Assembly (NCBI RefSeq): GCF_029227915.1
Contig: NC_079878.1
Coordinates: 7,316,001 to 7,380,000, forward strand
Direction: 5' to 3'
Length of the DNA: 64,000 nucleotides
From: Hydractinia symbiolongicarpus
Taxonomy: Eukaryota; Cnidaria; Hydrozoa; Anthoathecata; Hydractiniidae
Part shown: one piece after another, positions 21,820-33,937 of the stretch
Layout: each line of letters begins with the position of its first letter
Position numbering within the stretch: position 1 is the stretch's first letter
Made by a program: the position numbers and the translations under genes
Notes under the pieces: model-generated
Told to the model about the DNA's origin: nothing
The model's database searches: none
Seen by the model: the letters and a program-made list of their open reading frames with translations, nothing else

Positions 21820-23985
21820 ATTAAAGCGTCATTCTCGTGGTGTCAGTATTCAGTATTTCAATTGCTAACTGTTTTTTATAAGTATTGAAATAAAATCGTT
21901 TTCTCACATATTTGTGAGTTTTTTAGCCTGTATTTTGCGTTATATAAGTTTTTATATATATACTTTTACTGTGGCATTTTTTAACTGCCAAACAACTCCT
22001 CGCAACATCCAATGGTCCACACAATGTGCCATCTCCCCTATTTTCCTCACATGGTTGGGGTAAATCCTGGAATATGGCAACATTCACTCGCCCATATTGA
22101 ATCGCCGCCAAGGGGGATCGAAGGTAAAACTACTAAGCTAATAGAAAAATTGCGTTAATCAGGTTGCGTGTTACTCTTAATTGACCTGTGATATGTTATG
22201 TTAAGTACAAACATGAAATTGACATCTTTATCGTCAAATCATCGCGACATTTGTTAAGTTTATTGCATTATCCTAATGTTATTGTGAACATTATTATCAC
22301 GTTTTCCACGTTGAAACATCTTCCAACAAGATCTTCTATTATCGGTTTACTTCCACTAGCGGCGTATCAGAAACTTAACTGTCACGTCACGTAATGTTTG
22401 TGTTGTACTGGAAAAAACTTTGTCGATAAAAATCAATATTCCGGCAGTGAGAATTAATTTGTCAGTAACTCTTGTTTGTTGCTTCTCATATAAAACTGTA
22501 TATAACTGTATATAAACTATAAGACTGTATTTTCTTTTGATGCAAATTGCAAACCTGCTCTGCCAGATTAGCGTTAAAAAAAGTCGGTCGACTGGCGACC
22601 AATATTTTTCAAGTGTCTTCATTTTTACAGACTTTACCGACAATAATTAGTATCGGAAATCTTTAATCCTAATTCAGCGATATATATTTCAGCGTTATAT
22701 ATAAAAATTGTTAAATTTTATCTTTACATGCGTAATTTGTTTATTAGTCATTTTTATTTCAAGTTTTACTTTCTTTAAATATAGAGACTTAGTAGTAAAA
22801 TTTAGTCATAAAAAAGTGACAAATGCAGGAACGAAACAGCGATTATTTGTCACACTAGCAAAACATGCCTCAGCATTGAAAATTGTTTTATATTAAAAGG
22901 ATGGAATCAATTTAAGACTTTCTACTTTTTATATTTAAAATTCTCTTGAGCAAGATAAGCTTACATGCACGCTTTTTTCTGAAAGAGTTTTACAATGCGA
23001 TAAAGATGCGTGTTATAATCTTCTGTAAAACTAATCACAGATTCTAATTAGGAATATAACTTTTTTTGATTTTGTTTAGTTTTTCACTAGTCCGCTCCTG
23101 TCTTCTGTCGGTGATAAGAAACAATTTTACTAATAATATCGGAAATGATTTCGGCAGGCGCTTTAATTGTGGTGCTGTCTAACTGTAATCTATCATCCAG
23201 TTTTGTGACATGCCAGTAATTAATCCTCTTCCTGCTCTCGGCGCTTTGATTTTTAGCGACATACCTTCTCTAATTTAATTTCAGTGTCTTTCTCCCTTCT
23301 AGACAGTTTTGCTAATCAAAGCTCACTAACTCTATTCAATCAGGGGTTTTTTGACGAGGTAGATTGCTCTCCTCCCCTTTCTCTTGTTGCAGTTCCGCCA
23401 CTTAAAAGCATGATGTTTTGAACTTGATTGTCTGAGGCTATAACTTTGCACAAGCATAAGGAAAAAATCTTATGACAAAAAAAGGTAAACTTTAGATACA
23501 AATTGAAGTACTGAAAGCAATTTTAAGTGTAATTTAAAAGAATATTTGCCATGGTGTAAAGTTTCTTTTCATCACCGAGATTTTATATGTTAAATAAAGA
23601 ATATTCTGAAGGGAAAATGGACTTTTTAGAACTTTAAAACGTAGAATTCTCTATATAATTCTTTTAAAACTCGGGAGAATTAGTAGGTAGTATTTTATGT
23701 CAACATGTACATTTATTCTAAAATGGAAAAACATATTCTTGCTCAGAGAACCTATTCTAAATGTTCTATATATACAAGTAATAATTAAAATGTCAATTTC
23801 AAGAAAAACAGTGAGTGTTAAATACAATAGCTAAAATAACAGACACATACATAATGGCTGAAGAATATCACAATAAGAAAACTGAGTAGATATATTGAAC
23901 GAATAAGGCTATAAGAAATGCTATTTAGGCCGAAAAAGTCGAAAACACACAGAAATTTGCTACAAATCGAAAAAGTTACTTCAAT
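21820..23985. other. Gene-poor stretch, nothing recognised
   Basis: Only short open frames without family resemblance (for example 22356-22643 minus and 22708-22896 plus). No splice-consistent exon chain and no repeat ends were identified. Confidence 0.4.
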
Positions 23986-25900
23986 CGACACCACTAACAA
24001 CGTTATCGAGACCTTGGTCCCCAATATTCTCATATTGTCTGAATGGGACTCTCGAAGCTCTCAGACAGAGTATTGAGGCACGAGTTATTTCCATGGAGAG
24101 GCGAGTTCTAAGCCACGTTATTGCAGTTCCATAATTTTCATTGTTTTTTTCCGACAATTTCTTCGCTAGCATAGATAGAAACTTGCTGCACTTGCTTCCA
24201 ACGCCTCCATTGGTACCAATTATTAATGGTGTAAAACTTCCATGATTGATTTCCAAAATACGGTGTAAATGCTCTCTTTTTCGCTTGCTCGTGCCGCTGG
24301 AAAATTTTATTGGTCGCCTGATTTCTGGATACTTTGGAGTTGACGTGCGTTATTTTAACATCAAAAAATGCAGTCTCTCCTTTTCTCCAGAAATCTCGGA
24401 CTTTAATATCCACCCGGGATTCGTCTTCTGTGTTGGTAGTGCGGTAAGCAAACTGTTTTGTTGTAACTGGGATGAGGTGCGGTTCAGGCTGAACATCTCG
24501 GCAAACTCTGTCCAGACAAATGGTGAGGTAATCTTTGATATTATCGTGACGACTCACGATAAATCCACCTTTTTTGCAAAACATTGCAAGGTACTCATCG
24601 AACTTTTCGCCGCAAGCACACTTCGAGGGTAGGTTTTCATTGTAACGTAGGCGTATCGCATCTCTAAATTCCTCCTTATTTAAATCCAAATTCTGTTCTT
24701 TTATGGGCAGTGCGTTTAGCCACGAACTTGCTCCTTTATCGCAGACTTGAATAACCACTTGTTTCAGGTGTTGCGGTAAGGTGTCATGAACCGATTTAAT
24801 AAAGTCTGATTTCTGCTTATTTCGTTCAGAATAAATTTTATTTCTTAGTTGTTGTTGCAAATTTCCTTTTTCATCTGCCTGACTTGTTTTTGTCTTGTAA
24901 TTGATTTTACATTGATTTTTGTAATTTCGTTTGAGGAGCGGTATTGGTCTTTGGCTCCTTTAGTTAATGATTTAATACTTAAACCTCCAGCTGATGGTGC
25001 CAGTGATAGTAAATTGCGGTGCTCGACGGTTGTTCAACAATCTCCCCCAAAAAGTGTTGGAAGAAATTTATCGTTTAACAAATTATCGATAGGCGAGATA
25101 AAATCGTCAAAACCTTCAATTGTTCGAGAAAGTAAGTAAACTTCGACTGATAGGCTTTTGTGTATGCAGCGTAAGCTGCTTGTGGTTGAGATTTGGCTAT
25201 CGTGCAATGAGTGTCAAGGTCTCCTTGCCATTTCTGTACTAGTTGTTCGCAATATTCCTGTTTGTACTCTTGTGATCCAATGCATGCTCCAAGATGTCGT
25301 TGGCCTTTCAAGATTATTGTAACTGAGTCTCCGAAAATTTGTTTTGCTTCCTGTGCTAGTTTCTTAGATTTAACAATTAAAACACACTTTAACAAAGTAC
25401 CCATGCTTCCTACCTATCTTTTCAAGTTCTAAATACCATCTATATAACGATGCTACTTTTTCGACGGCACTTGCATCGTCAGCCAACCAGACTTGTTTAA
25501 TAGTCGGCTGAAACGTTTTCAGTGTTTCGATTAGCGTTACTGTACTAAGTGAGTACCACGGCATTGCTAGTGGGTCCCCTTGTGTTGTTCCTTCTGTGAT
25601 AGAATAGTATCACCACCTTGTATAAACAACTGGGATGGTATACGCTCTGATATTATGCAGTGCAACTGATCTATTTAGACAACTGAATGCAATACTTGCA
25701 TCAACGAGTAGGACTGCGTCTGTGTCATCTTCCTGAAAATTGTTCCTCATTGAATGTATAGCTGCCTCTGCACCCGAAGTGTGTCCTGCACACATTTGTA
25801 AGGGTCTAGCAGCTGGCTAATGACTTTACCGACAATTCTTCGTAAGAGTTCGCCTATCCCTATGGGGCGTATACCCGGATTTTTGCTTAACGCAGTAAGT
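23985..25900 (-). pseudogene. Decayed retrotransposon: RT plus restriction-like endonuclease
   Basis: Read on the minus strand from right to left. GIRPIGIGELLRRIVGKVI (about 25870-25810), [14 protein letters not shown] and [12 protein letters not shown] (25795-25610) and a degraded catalytic LADDAS (25564-25370) are RT motifs. GQRHLGACIGSQEY and LSQPQAAY-like blocks follow. From 24860 to 23990 comes GASSWLNALPIKE, a CxC..C finger and a PD-(D/E)XK-like region (RVDIKVRDFW..AFFDVKI), i.e. a REL-type endonuclease. The His usually present in the finger (DHALSC in relatives) is lost here (YLAMFC). The frame shifts several times and the 5' part is missing. The family is abundant in cnidarian genomes. 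The copy is dead. Confidence 0.85.
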
Positions 25901-25904
25901 CCTG

Positions 25905-28702
25905 ATGAGGCGTATCCTTAAAGTAGGCTGGGATGGTATGTCTTTGATGCTACATTTATTGCAAAACTTGCTATCTTCTCACAAAATTCTTTACTAGTAT
26001 TTCCGAAATTTCACATTTATTCTTGTATGAGGTTGTTACTTAAAAGAGATGTTTACATTTATTTTATCCCATCCCGTACGTAGGTTCTTATTTGTTACGA
26101 ATGCTTTGTTTTTGGTATAAAAATTGCAATAGACAACCGATTCGAAACAAGTTTTCACGTGGAGGTAAAAAAAAAGAAGAAGAAATACTGGTATGTCATT
26201 ATAAGATCTTAACACAATGTTATAATGCGCTGTCACCATTAGGTCACGTCTGTTTGATCTTTCCTTTTTTCATTTATATCCGCTCTATTTAACCAGCAAA
26301 AATTAACATCAATGTATCCTACGTAACAATAATATATTTCCATGTTTTAAAAGAAATTGACTGCGCCTATTTAATGGAAAAACGCCGAAAAAGGCTTTCA
26401 AAGCTTCTTTTCCTTGATAAATATTATAACAGACACCAGGAAATTCAAGCGCCATTTTTTCATATATATATCAAATAACACTTTTTATACGACATGGCTC
26501 TTATCAATTATCACAGTCTGTTTCTTTACAGTAAGTGAGAAAGATAGAAGAGATTTAATGTGAGATAGAAGATAAATATGGAATATGTAGTTTGACACTG
26601 CTTCTTTTTCACTGGCACTATCAATTGAATCCCAGGAAAAAAATCGCTTTTTGATATTTGATACTTGAGGCTAAAAAGGCGAAAACTTGTCGAGAACGAT
26701 CGGTTACGGAATTTCTTTTTTCTTAGTAATATGTGTGACTGGTCCTAGCTACGTACCAGAAGAAGTTCTGTGTGCGCGATTGAGAAATTGCGAAATAATT
26801 TTTAGCTGGTGTTTGAGCTTTACCCTAACGGCTGTCATAAAATAAAAGGGTAAAAACCCTTCTCGAAAACAATTAAGTGGTTATTTGCTAATGATGATTG
26901 TACTGGAAGCGCAACGATGAAAATTTACTTGATGTTTTGTTTCGAAGAAAAAAACTGACATTTCTTATTTCTGAGGGGATTAAGCGCGATTACTGCTTGT
27001 TAAACTTTGTCAATTTTTCAACTTTTCCTACCTCCGAACAATGGGACTGTAATAAAAAATCCCCCCTCTGTATATTAGATCCGTCGAATGTAAAACCACA
27101 CTTATGTCCACTTTTCCAAATAGAAGCCATCCAGAAAGCGGTGTGGGGTTATTTTTTTTGGCGATTTGACGGGGTTAAAATTGTGTACTAGCAACTGATG
27201 ATAGGTGTGAACAATAGGTGTAAATACATCATTCCGACAATTCTCACTTTGTAAAAGTGTTTTTACACGTGGAACCTAACACAATTGACTTTATGGATAT
27301 GGTTGATCATCCACCTCTGGAGCTGGTTTGCGAGAGATTGGTGTAATAAAATGCCCTGGGACCGAAGTCCCTAAAAATAAAAAAACTCCCTGTGAATGAC
27401 GTTGAACCGTTCCCAAATCGAATATTAGGATTCATTGTATCCAGCTAAATTCCCCTCTTAACTTTGGGTAATGTGGTAAGTTAAACGTTAAACTTATCGT
27501 ATTCCCCTTTTTGATAGATTTTAAAAATTCACAAAAAATACAGGGCAACATCAAAAGCAGAGAAAAAAAAAGCTTTTTTCTCTAATCATTAGGTTGAACA
27601 CAATTAACGTAAAAATGGTAGGTTAAAAGAGTCTTTTGTAAAGCATAGAAATTACATTTAATAATTAATTCATTATTCTTTGCGCACGCACTTAATAGGT
27701 TTTACAGGGTTGACCCGCTGTGCGGACGAGTCCCGTTTTTGTTTATTTTACGGGACACTAAAAGAAACAAACATAATGGCACACGATATGAATGTCTGTC
27801 TGGACAAAAACAAAGTTGACGAGTATTGCTATCTTTGGTTTGACTACGATTTAATTCTTATGATTACCCACTTCATAAGCGTTTGTACGATGTTCTTGTG
27901 AATTTTTAGCCTAATCCCTGTCAAATCAAGCATTGCGACAGGAGGAAACTGAGCCTTGGTTAACTTTTAAAAAATCTAGTTTGTTTGTGCCACCTTTCTA
28001 GCTAGAAATCATCGCACGATAGAACCTTTTTCTAGCTGGGGCTCTTGCTTCTTAATCTGACAATTCTTCTTTATTTGTTGAAGATATATATAGCTATAGC
28101 TAGCTAGCTATTTAGCTTTAATAGCTATTAGCTAAGCTGCTGGAGAAAAGTTGGGAATCTTTTCAATGTTCCGTAGCTATATGTGCCACACATTCTGACA
28201 GGCAAGAAAAGAAGGATCATATAGCCAAATTAGATATTTATGCCAATTTATCGATTTTTAGGAACATAGAGTTAAAAATGAATTGGAATGAACTATTATA
28301 TTCTCTGTTAAAAATTAAAGAAATATTGAACTAAAACTATTTTCCCTTTCTTAGTTGCAGATGGTTTTTTTTAAGTTGGACATCCAACCTTATTTCGAAT
28401 GTGGTATTACGTACCAATGTTGTTGTCAAATTCCTGAAGAACCTGTATATATTTTGTTTAATTATCTTGATAAATATAGTTAATAAGATTCTGTGATGCA
28501 GTAAAAATATCAAGAAGCGGAAAATGATAAGTTGCGCAGAATCATATGCTTCTTGCCTAGACCCCTTTCTCTTAGACATAAGAAGACTGTATAGGATTTA
28601 TTGGTAAATGGTGTTTTTATCTAGCTACATATATATAGAGCTCTTAGTTTTCTGATGTTCTTTTCTTATACAGAGGTAAACTTGAAGGAACATGTGGTAG
28701 CG
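25905..28702. other. Gene-poor stretch, nothing recognised
   Basis: AT-rich with small microsatellites (for example GCTAGCTA runs near 28095). The plus frame at 26898-27191 (97 codons) has no family resemblance and no splice partners, so I do not call it a gene. Confidence 0.4.
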
Positions 28703-28831
28703 TATAGATGACTTGCTGTAAACTTTGTTTATATTTTTTTCAGCAGGCAAATAGTTCTTTAACCAATTAAATCTTCTAAAAAGAATTATTGGCCAATTGA
28801 ATTGCTTTATCAAGATAGCAAGTCATCTATA
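28703..28831. mobile_element. MITE, TATAGATGACTTGCT family, 129 bp
   Basis: The ends TATAGATGACTTGCT and AGCAAGTCATCTATA are exact inverted repeats. The interior shares GCAGGCAAATAGTT and AAGAATTATTGGCCAATT-like segments with the longer copies at 54187 and 57930. A TA target is possible, as in Tc1/mariner MITEs. Confidence 0.8.
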
Positions 28832-29319
28832 GGTATTGGGGGTCAAAGAAAATTGTTTTATAACTAGTTGATAAGTCTATGGAAGAGTACACTTAGGCAG
28901 AAGAACAAGGAAGCCCAAAAAATCACAAATCACCTAAAGTTATTTTAAAAATATTACCACTTATCTGTTCAGTCATTGTCATTGAATAATATAAAAATTA
29001 TCATGTCATGAACAACAAGTTTATTCTAGGCTATGTTTCGACAGCTACAGCTGTCATCGATGGGCAATGATCGTAATCATCTTTGGCTATTTATTATTTG
29101 AAGAGATAATTAGAGGATCGAAATTAACCAATCAGATCACAGCAATTAAAGTAATTAATTTTTCACGGATCCAGATGGAAGCAATAGATTGGTTAAAATC
29201 TTTACTTTTTCTAAAAGTTCGCTTTATGTTACGTTTGTTTTCCTAAAATTTCACTTTTGTTACATTTGTCCCAACCATTTTTTGCACTTTTTCCTAGATG
29301 TTTGCTTTCTGAAGTGCGG
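28832..29319. other. Spacer, nothing recognised
   Basis: No exon or repeat end could be supported in this stretch. Confidence 0.35.
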
Positions 29320-30060
29320 GTAAACATATTTCTAGAAGTTGATAGGAAATTCTATTGATATGAGTATTCCAGTCTATATGATTTATTGTTTCTTTTACTT
29401 TTTTTGCTGTCCAACCAGACACTCGGTCTATGATCTTTTTATTGTCCCAGTCAATAACATGATCATTCTTCCAGCTATGGTCTGAAGCTCATTTTTGTCT
29501 GTATCTGCATTGCGTACTGCTCTTTTGTGCTCTTGTGCACATTGTTTAAACATTCGTTTTGTTTCACCGACATAAACAGCATCACAATCCTTACACAGGA
29601 TTTTGTAGACAATATTATATTGACTCTCTAGACATATTTTGTCTTTCGGATGTGACAGTATACTACATAGCGTGTTATTAGATTGAAACACTGGCTTTAT
29701 TTTATGATCTTTTAATACCCTACGAAGTATGTTACTTGTCCCACGGCATACACACTGTAGCTACTGGTTCATTTTCCCGCATCTTCCCCGTCAATGCTCT
29801 TATCAGTCCTGTTCCTGATTTTCCTCTCAACCTTTTTTATGGTCTGTCTCGAGTACCCATTTGCAAGTAAGCATTGTTTATATGAGATAACTCTATCTTT
29901 TTGTCATTCTCTCCACTGACTGCATTGAATGCTCTGTCCAGTAATGAGGAAACTACACTTTCTTTGCAGGAAATTTGGTGATTAGATGTGTAGTTGAGAT
30001 ATTGATCAGTATGAGTTGGTTTGCGGCAACGCAGATACAGACAATGGTTCTAATTTTAGA
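29320..30060 (-). pseudogene. Penelope-like element, C-terminal GIY-YIG end
   Basis: On the minus strand, VYKILCKDCDAVYVGETKR (29600s) is the GIY-YIG endonuclease core with its Cys pair. It is followed by EHKRAVRNADTDKNE and, after a frameshift, NDHVIDWDNKKIIDR and a C-terminal SYQLLEICLPAL-like end. The preceding linker (KDHKIKPVFQSNNTLCSIL, about 29690-29740) fits the RT-to-endonuclease connector of Penelope-like elements. Upstream RT parts are barely recognisable. Truncated and inactive. Confidence 0.8.
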
Positions 30061-30710
30061 ATATTTAATTAGTATGTGCATTTTTTGATCAAATGTGGGT
30101 AACAAGATATTTAACTTTTTCGCTCCTCTTCAAAGAAATACCCATATAGTTGATAGTTTTGTTCTCAACAGGCTTTGGTTGTCGAAAAAGATAGTTTCAG
30201 TTTTGTCTGTATTAATAGTCATTTTGTTATTATTCAGCCAGAGGTTGACTTGCGAAAGTTCTAACTCGACCTGCGTGACAAGGGTATCTGATTTTTTATG
30301 AGATGAATTAATTTTTGTATCATCTGCTAATAGATGGTGGTAGTTTGAATTGATGACAGATTTTAAGTCATCAATATACAAAAGAAAAAGCAGGGGCCCG
30401 AACACAGATCCCTGTGGTACCCCAAAAGCGTCTTTATAAAGCAGATCTGATCTTGTGTCTTTACAAGAGTCAGCTGCATTCAGCTCGTTAAGTAGGACTC
30501 GAACCAATCAAAGAACAAAATTTCTGATCAACAGTGTCAAAAGCTTTTTTAATGTCAATAAGCATAGCACAAACAAAGTCTTTTCAAAAAAATTCATAAG
30601 AATTGGCAGAATGAAGATGGGCTGATAATTAGTAGGATCTGTTTTATTGCCACTTATAAAAATAGGTGAGTCCCTTTTAGTCTTCCAACATTTAGGTAAA
30701 CAGTAAATAA
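30061..30710 (-). pseudogene. Fragment of a second LINE reverse transcriptase
   Basis: On the minus strand, GVPQGSVFGPLLF and HLLADDTK are RT motifs of the jockey/CR1-like kind. They are followed by VNLWLNNNKMTINTDKTE, the usual thumb-region start. Upstream (30480-30680) a broken frame shows SGNKTDPTNYQPI. It belongs to a different lineage from the YADD LINE at 14080. It abuts the Penelope-like fragment on one side and a LINE 3' end on the other. Confidence 0.8.
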
Positions 30711-30711
30711 A

Positions 30712-31345
30712 GATTAAGAACTTCTGTTACTTAGATGATATGTTGGGCAGTGAAGGGGGTGTTGGAAGAAGTGTTACTTGCAGGATAGGTTCTGCTTGGA
30801 AAAAGTTCAGAGAGTTACTTCCTTTGTTGACTAGCAGAGTCCTGTCAATTGAGGTAAAAGGTAGGTTGTATGAGGCCTGTGTAAGAAGTGTTATGTTGTA
30901 CGGTAGTGAGACATGGGCAGTGAAGCAGGAAGATCTTGACCGTTTAGAAAGGAATGATATGAGAATGGTTAGGTGGATGTGTAACGCCAGTCTGACAGAC
31001 AGAAAGAGTTCAGATGAGCTAAGAAGCAGGCTAAGTCTCCGTAGAATTAAAGATGTTATCCAGATAAGAAGATTGAATTGGCTGGGGCACTTGGAAAGAA
31101 TGGAGGAGGATAATTGGGTAAGAAAGTGTAGAGACTTGATTGTTTCTGGGGCAAAGCCCAGAGGCAGACCGAGAAAGACTTGGCAGGAGGTTATAAGGAC
31201 AGACTTGATACAGAGGAAGTTGAGTTTAGATCTAACACAGTCTAGATCAGATTGGAAGAGGGTCATTATTATACCCCGTCCAACCCATGCTAGCATGGAA
31301 AACAGACGTTAAGCCGAGAATGATGATGATGATGATGTTGAAAAG
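30712..31345 (+). pseudogene. LINE 3' end (same family as 14080), with (ATG)n tail
   Basis: An open frame at 30740-31312 codes for the C-terminal region (ETWAVKQEDLDRLERND, IQIRRLNWLGHLERMEED, AKPRGRPRKTWQEV). It is followed by CCCGTCCAACCCATGCTAGC and a (GAT)n run, the natural 3' terminus of the element. 5'-truncated, as expected of retrotransposition. The minus-strand frame here is a shadow. Confidence 0.88.
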
Positions 31346-32365
31346 ACTTTGCCTTTTATAGACAAAAAGATACACACAGTGTTTGAATTATTATTTTTTT
31401 TTAATGGCTGTTTAGAAATGCAATTGTTTCTATTTTTTTCTTAATCGTTAAGTCCCAAAAATGTCTTTAACGACTAAAGTTTCTGCAGGAAATGCCCTGT
31501 TTAGTTGTCTTTCTAAACTTTGCTCATGAAAAAAACATGCTATATGTTGTAGCATTTAACATGGAAGGTTGGATCTTGGTTTATTTTTTATTAAAGTTTA
31601 AAATTAAAGACTGTAAAATCAAAAACTGATTCCAACACTTAATTTATGTTCTCAAAATAGGAAAATAAAAAAAGCAAGCCTTTTAAATATCAAGTATGTT
31701 TATGTTACTTATTCCAAAATTATTTTAATGAACCAAAAAAAAGGTGTCTATTTTATGGAATGTCCACTTTGTGTTAGGTTTCCCTGCTGGAGTTTTTTCA
31801 AGATTTGTCTAGGACTCTTAAGCTTACAAATTATTTTTAAATGTTTAATTTTTTTTATCAGGCCTCTTAATCAAAAAAGAAGTTTCGCAAAATTTGTTTT
31901 ATATTTTAAAGGTAAAAGTATTAAATTTTAATTATAATATTGCACAAAAAGAAAGAAAAAAGAAATGGCTGTTTTATAAATAAATAAATATATTGGACTT
32001 TTGCAAAGATTTTTTAATAAGCTGTTCTGTTCTGTTCTGCGCCAATTTACATTTCTTTGAAAAATGTGTTAATCATTAATTATTTTCAACAATAGTGGCA
32101 AAAGCAGCAGACAAAGGAAAAAAAATAAAAGTAAAAATAAGGTTGTTAAACACTGCTTTCAAAAAACTCCAGTTGGAAGCAACAAAACTACTGAATCAAA
32201 AGTATCAATCCACAATTATTTATTTGTGAGAATACTAGGTTTCTGTCCTTGTCCTGGTTTACAACAATTGATAACCAAATATATCCAAGCCTCTACACTA
32301 GTCTGGGATTGCTCTGTCCTTCACTAGACTCCATAGTAAAAACGGTGACAAAAGGGGGGCATTAA
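31346..32365. other. Spacer, nothing recognised
   Basis: AT-rich. One 67-codon plus frame (31728-31931) has no family resemblance. No splice-consistent exon was seen. Confidence 0.35.
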
Positions 32366-33542
32366 CAGGCCATTTCTTGAATAAAACTATGCCAGAGCTA
32401 CAAAAAGCACCCGTTAAAAAAATTACGAGTGCTATGGTGTGTAAAAATCGCACTCGTAAGCAAAATTTACAAGTGCGATGTGAATATATGCAAGTGTGAT
32501 TCACACTTAACTTTTTTTTTGTTTACCACAACGTTATATGTTATTTAAGCTGTATAGAAATGAGGTTTAAGTCTTGCAAGAAATATATGATTAAAAGAAA
32601 TATAAAAGGAAAATTTTGAGTTGTGCACTCTCATTGTGTATGAATAAAACAATTTTTTTTTTAATATTTATTTTTGATGGGCATAAAGATGAATATTCAC
32701 GTCATACTCTTCTTGTGTACGAACAATTATACTTGTGGGCCACCAAGAAGTTGTTTTCTTCAGCCACCCGGTGGTGAAAATATAAAAATACATTTCAATT
32801 ATTGCACAACATCTTTTTTTCTGCTATTCAAAAAGATGTTGTGAAATTGCTTTAACTTTCTATTGCTTGCTAATGTTATGAGCTCTCTCTGAAACACTTT
32901 GCTGGAGATCATTTTTCTTTTGTGTTGAATGTAATTCTAATCTATTTATATCTTTGCAATCACATTGAGCACACTGAAATGATTTGCTTCTGGTAATAGA
33001 GCAATATAGCAGGTATCATTTTTAGGTTTAATTGATATGTATTTCACGACCTAATTCCCAGGACTTAATTATTAATTCCTGTTGAAAATATTGATAAATG
33101 TTAAAATAAATAGATAAATAGTATAGATGATAATTTTCTTTTTTTATGTTCGCTACCTTCAAGCAACAGGCGGCCACAGAGAATATCAAAAATAAATATA
33201 AAATACAATTAATTAGACACACGCAACTATCTCCTTTTTATTGCTGCCATTCATCATTTTATCATGCACACTGTGATTGCTGAGATATAAATAGATAACA
33301 AAATTCTATACACATTAGAAAAGATTGTTCCGTACGTCGCTGTTACAGACAACTCATGATAAATATTATGTTTATTTTTATGCTAAAAAAATACATAAAA
33401 AAGCGAATTTTTACTTTAGGTTTAATAGCCCTTTTCATCATTCTATAATATTTTAGAAGTGCGATAAAAAGCACTCGTAAATTTTTTTACCAGTGTGCGG
33501 GCGAGTGCGCGTGCGATCGCACTCGTCACAAGGAATGGCCTG
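32366..33542. mobile_element. DNA transposon relic with 6-bp target duplication, 1.18 kb
   Basis: The ends CAGGCCATTTCTTGA.. and ..TCACAAGGAATGGCCTG are inverted. CATTAA is duplicated exactly at both borders (32360-32365 and 33543-33548). Subterminal DNA has many GCACTCGT/GTGCGAT motifs and the palindrome GTGCGATCGCAC. A matching architecture (CAG..CTG ends, 6-bp duplication, same palindrome) occurs at 41096-42155. No transposase frame. A six-base duplication is unusual; the superfamily is not assigned. Confidence 0.7.
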
Positions 33543-33548
33543 CATTAA

Positions 33549-33937
33549 AGTTTGGCTTGCTTAACAGCTGCAGAAAAATTATACGTAACTATTTATTGCT
33601 ATCAAGCTACTGAAATAAAGATCAGCAGTTTAGTGGAGCACTTCACTTTTATTTTCAATAGGAATTTAAGGCATTTACAGATTCATCGTTCATGTAAAAA
33701 GCATTTTAGAGGTTCTATAGATGCATTTTCCTACATTGCTGCACTACCAAATAATTCCAATAAGGGTTTGCAAATACCTAAAAATGGAGAAACCGGCAAT
33801 GGATATATATTACTTTGTGTAGTGATTAATTTTTATTTTCAAGATGCGAATAAAATGGTGACTAACTGACTAACAAACAAGGATTATTTACCAGTTGTGG
33901 AAGAAATCACAATGTAATCTACTGCTTACTGGGGAAA
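33549..33937 (+). promoter_or_regulatory. Promoter/5' UTR region of the ITPRID-like gene
   Basis: This 389-nt stretch lies between a transposon and the inferred start codon at 33938. It contains a 105-codon open frame (33552-33869) with no recognisable features that begins almost at the transposon border, so I treat it as chance. No TATA box is evident. Confidence 0.35.

Noticed and set aside
26898-27191. 97-codon plus frame
   Set aside because: No family resemblance, no partner exons, composition like surrounding noncoding DNA.
30727-31296. 189-codon minus-strand frame
   Set aside because: Shadow of the plus-strand LINE C-terminal frame, which has the recognisable family motifs.
33552-33869. 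105-codon plus frame just before the ITPRID-like gene
   Set aside because: Starts at a transposon border, no recognisable domain, and does not splice in phase to the gene.
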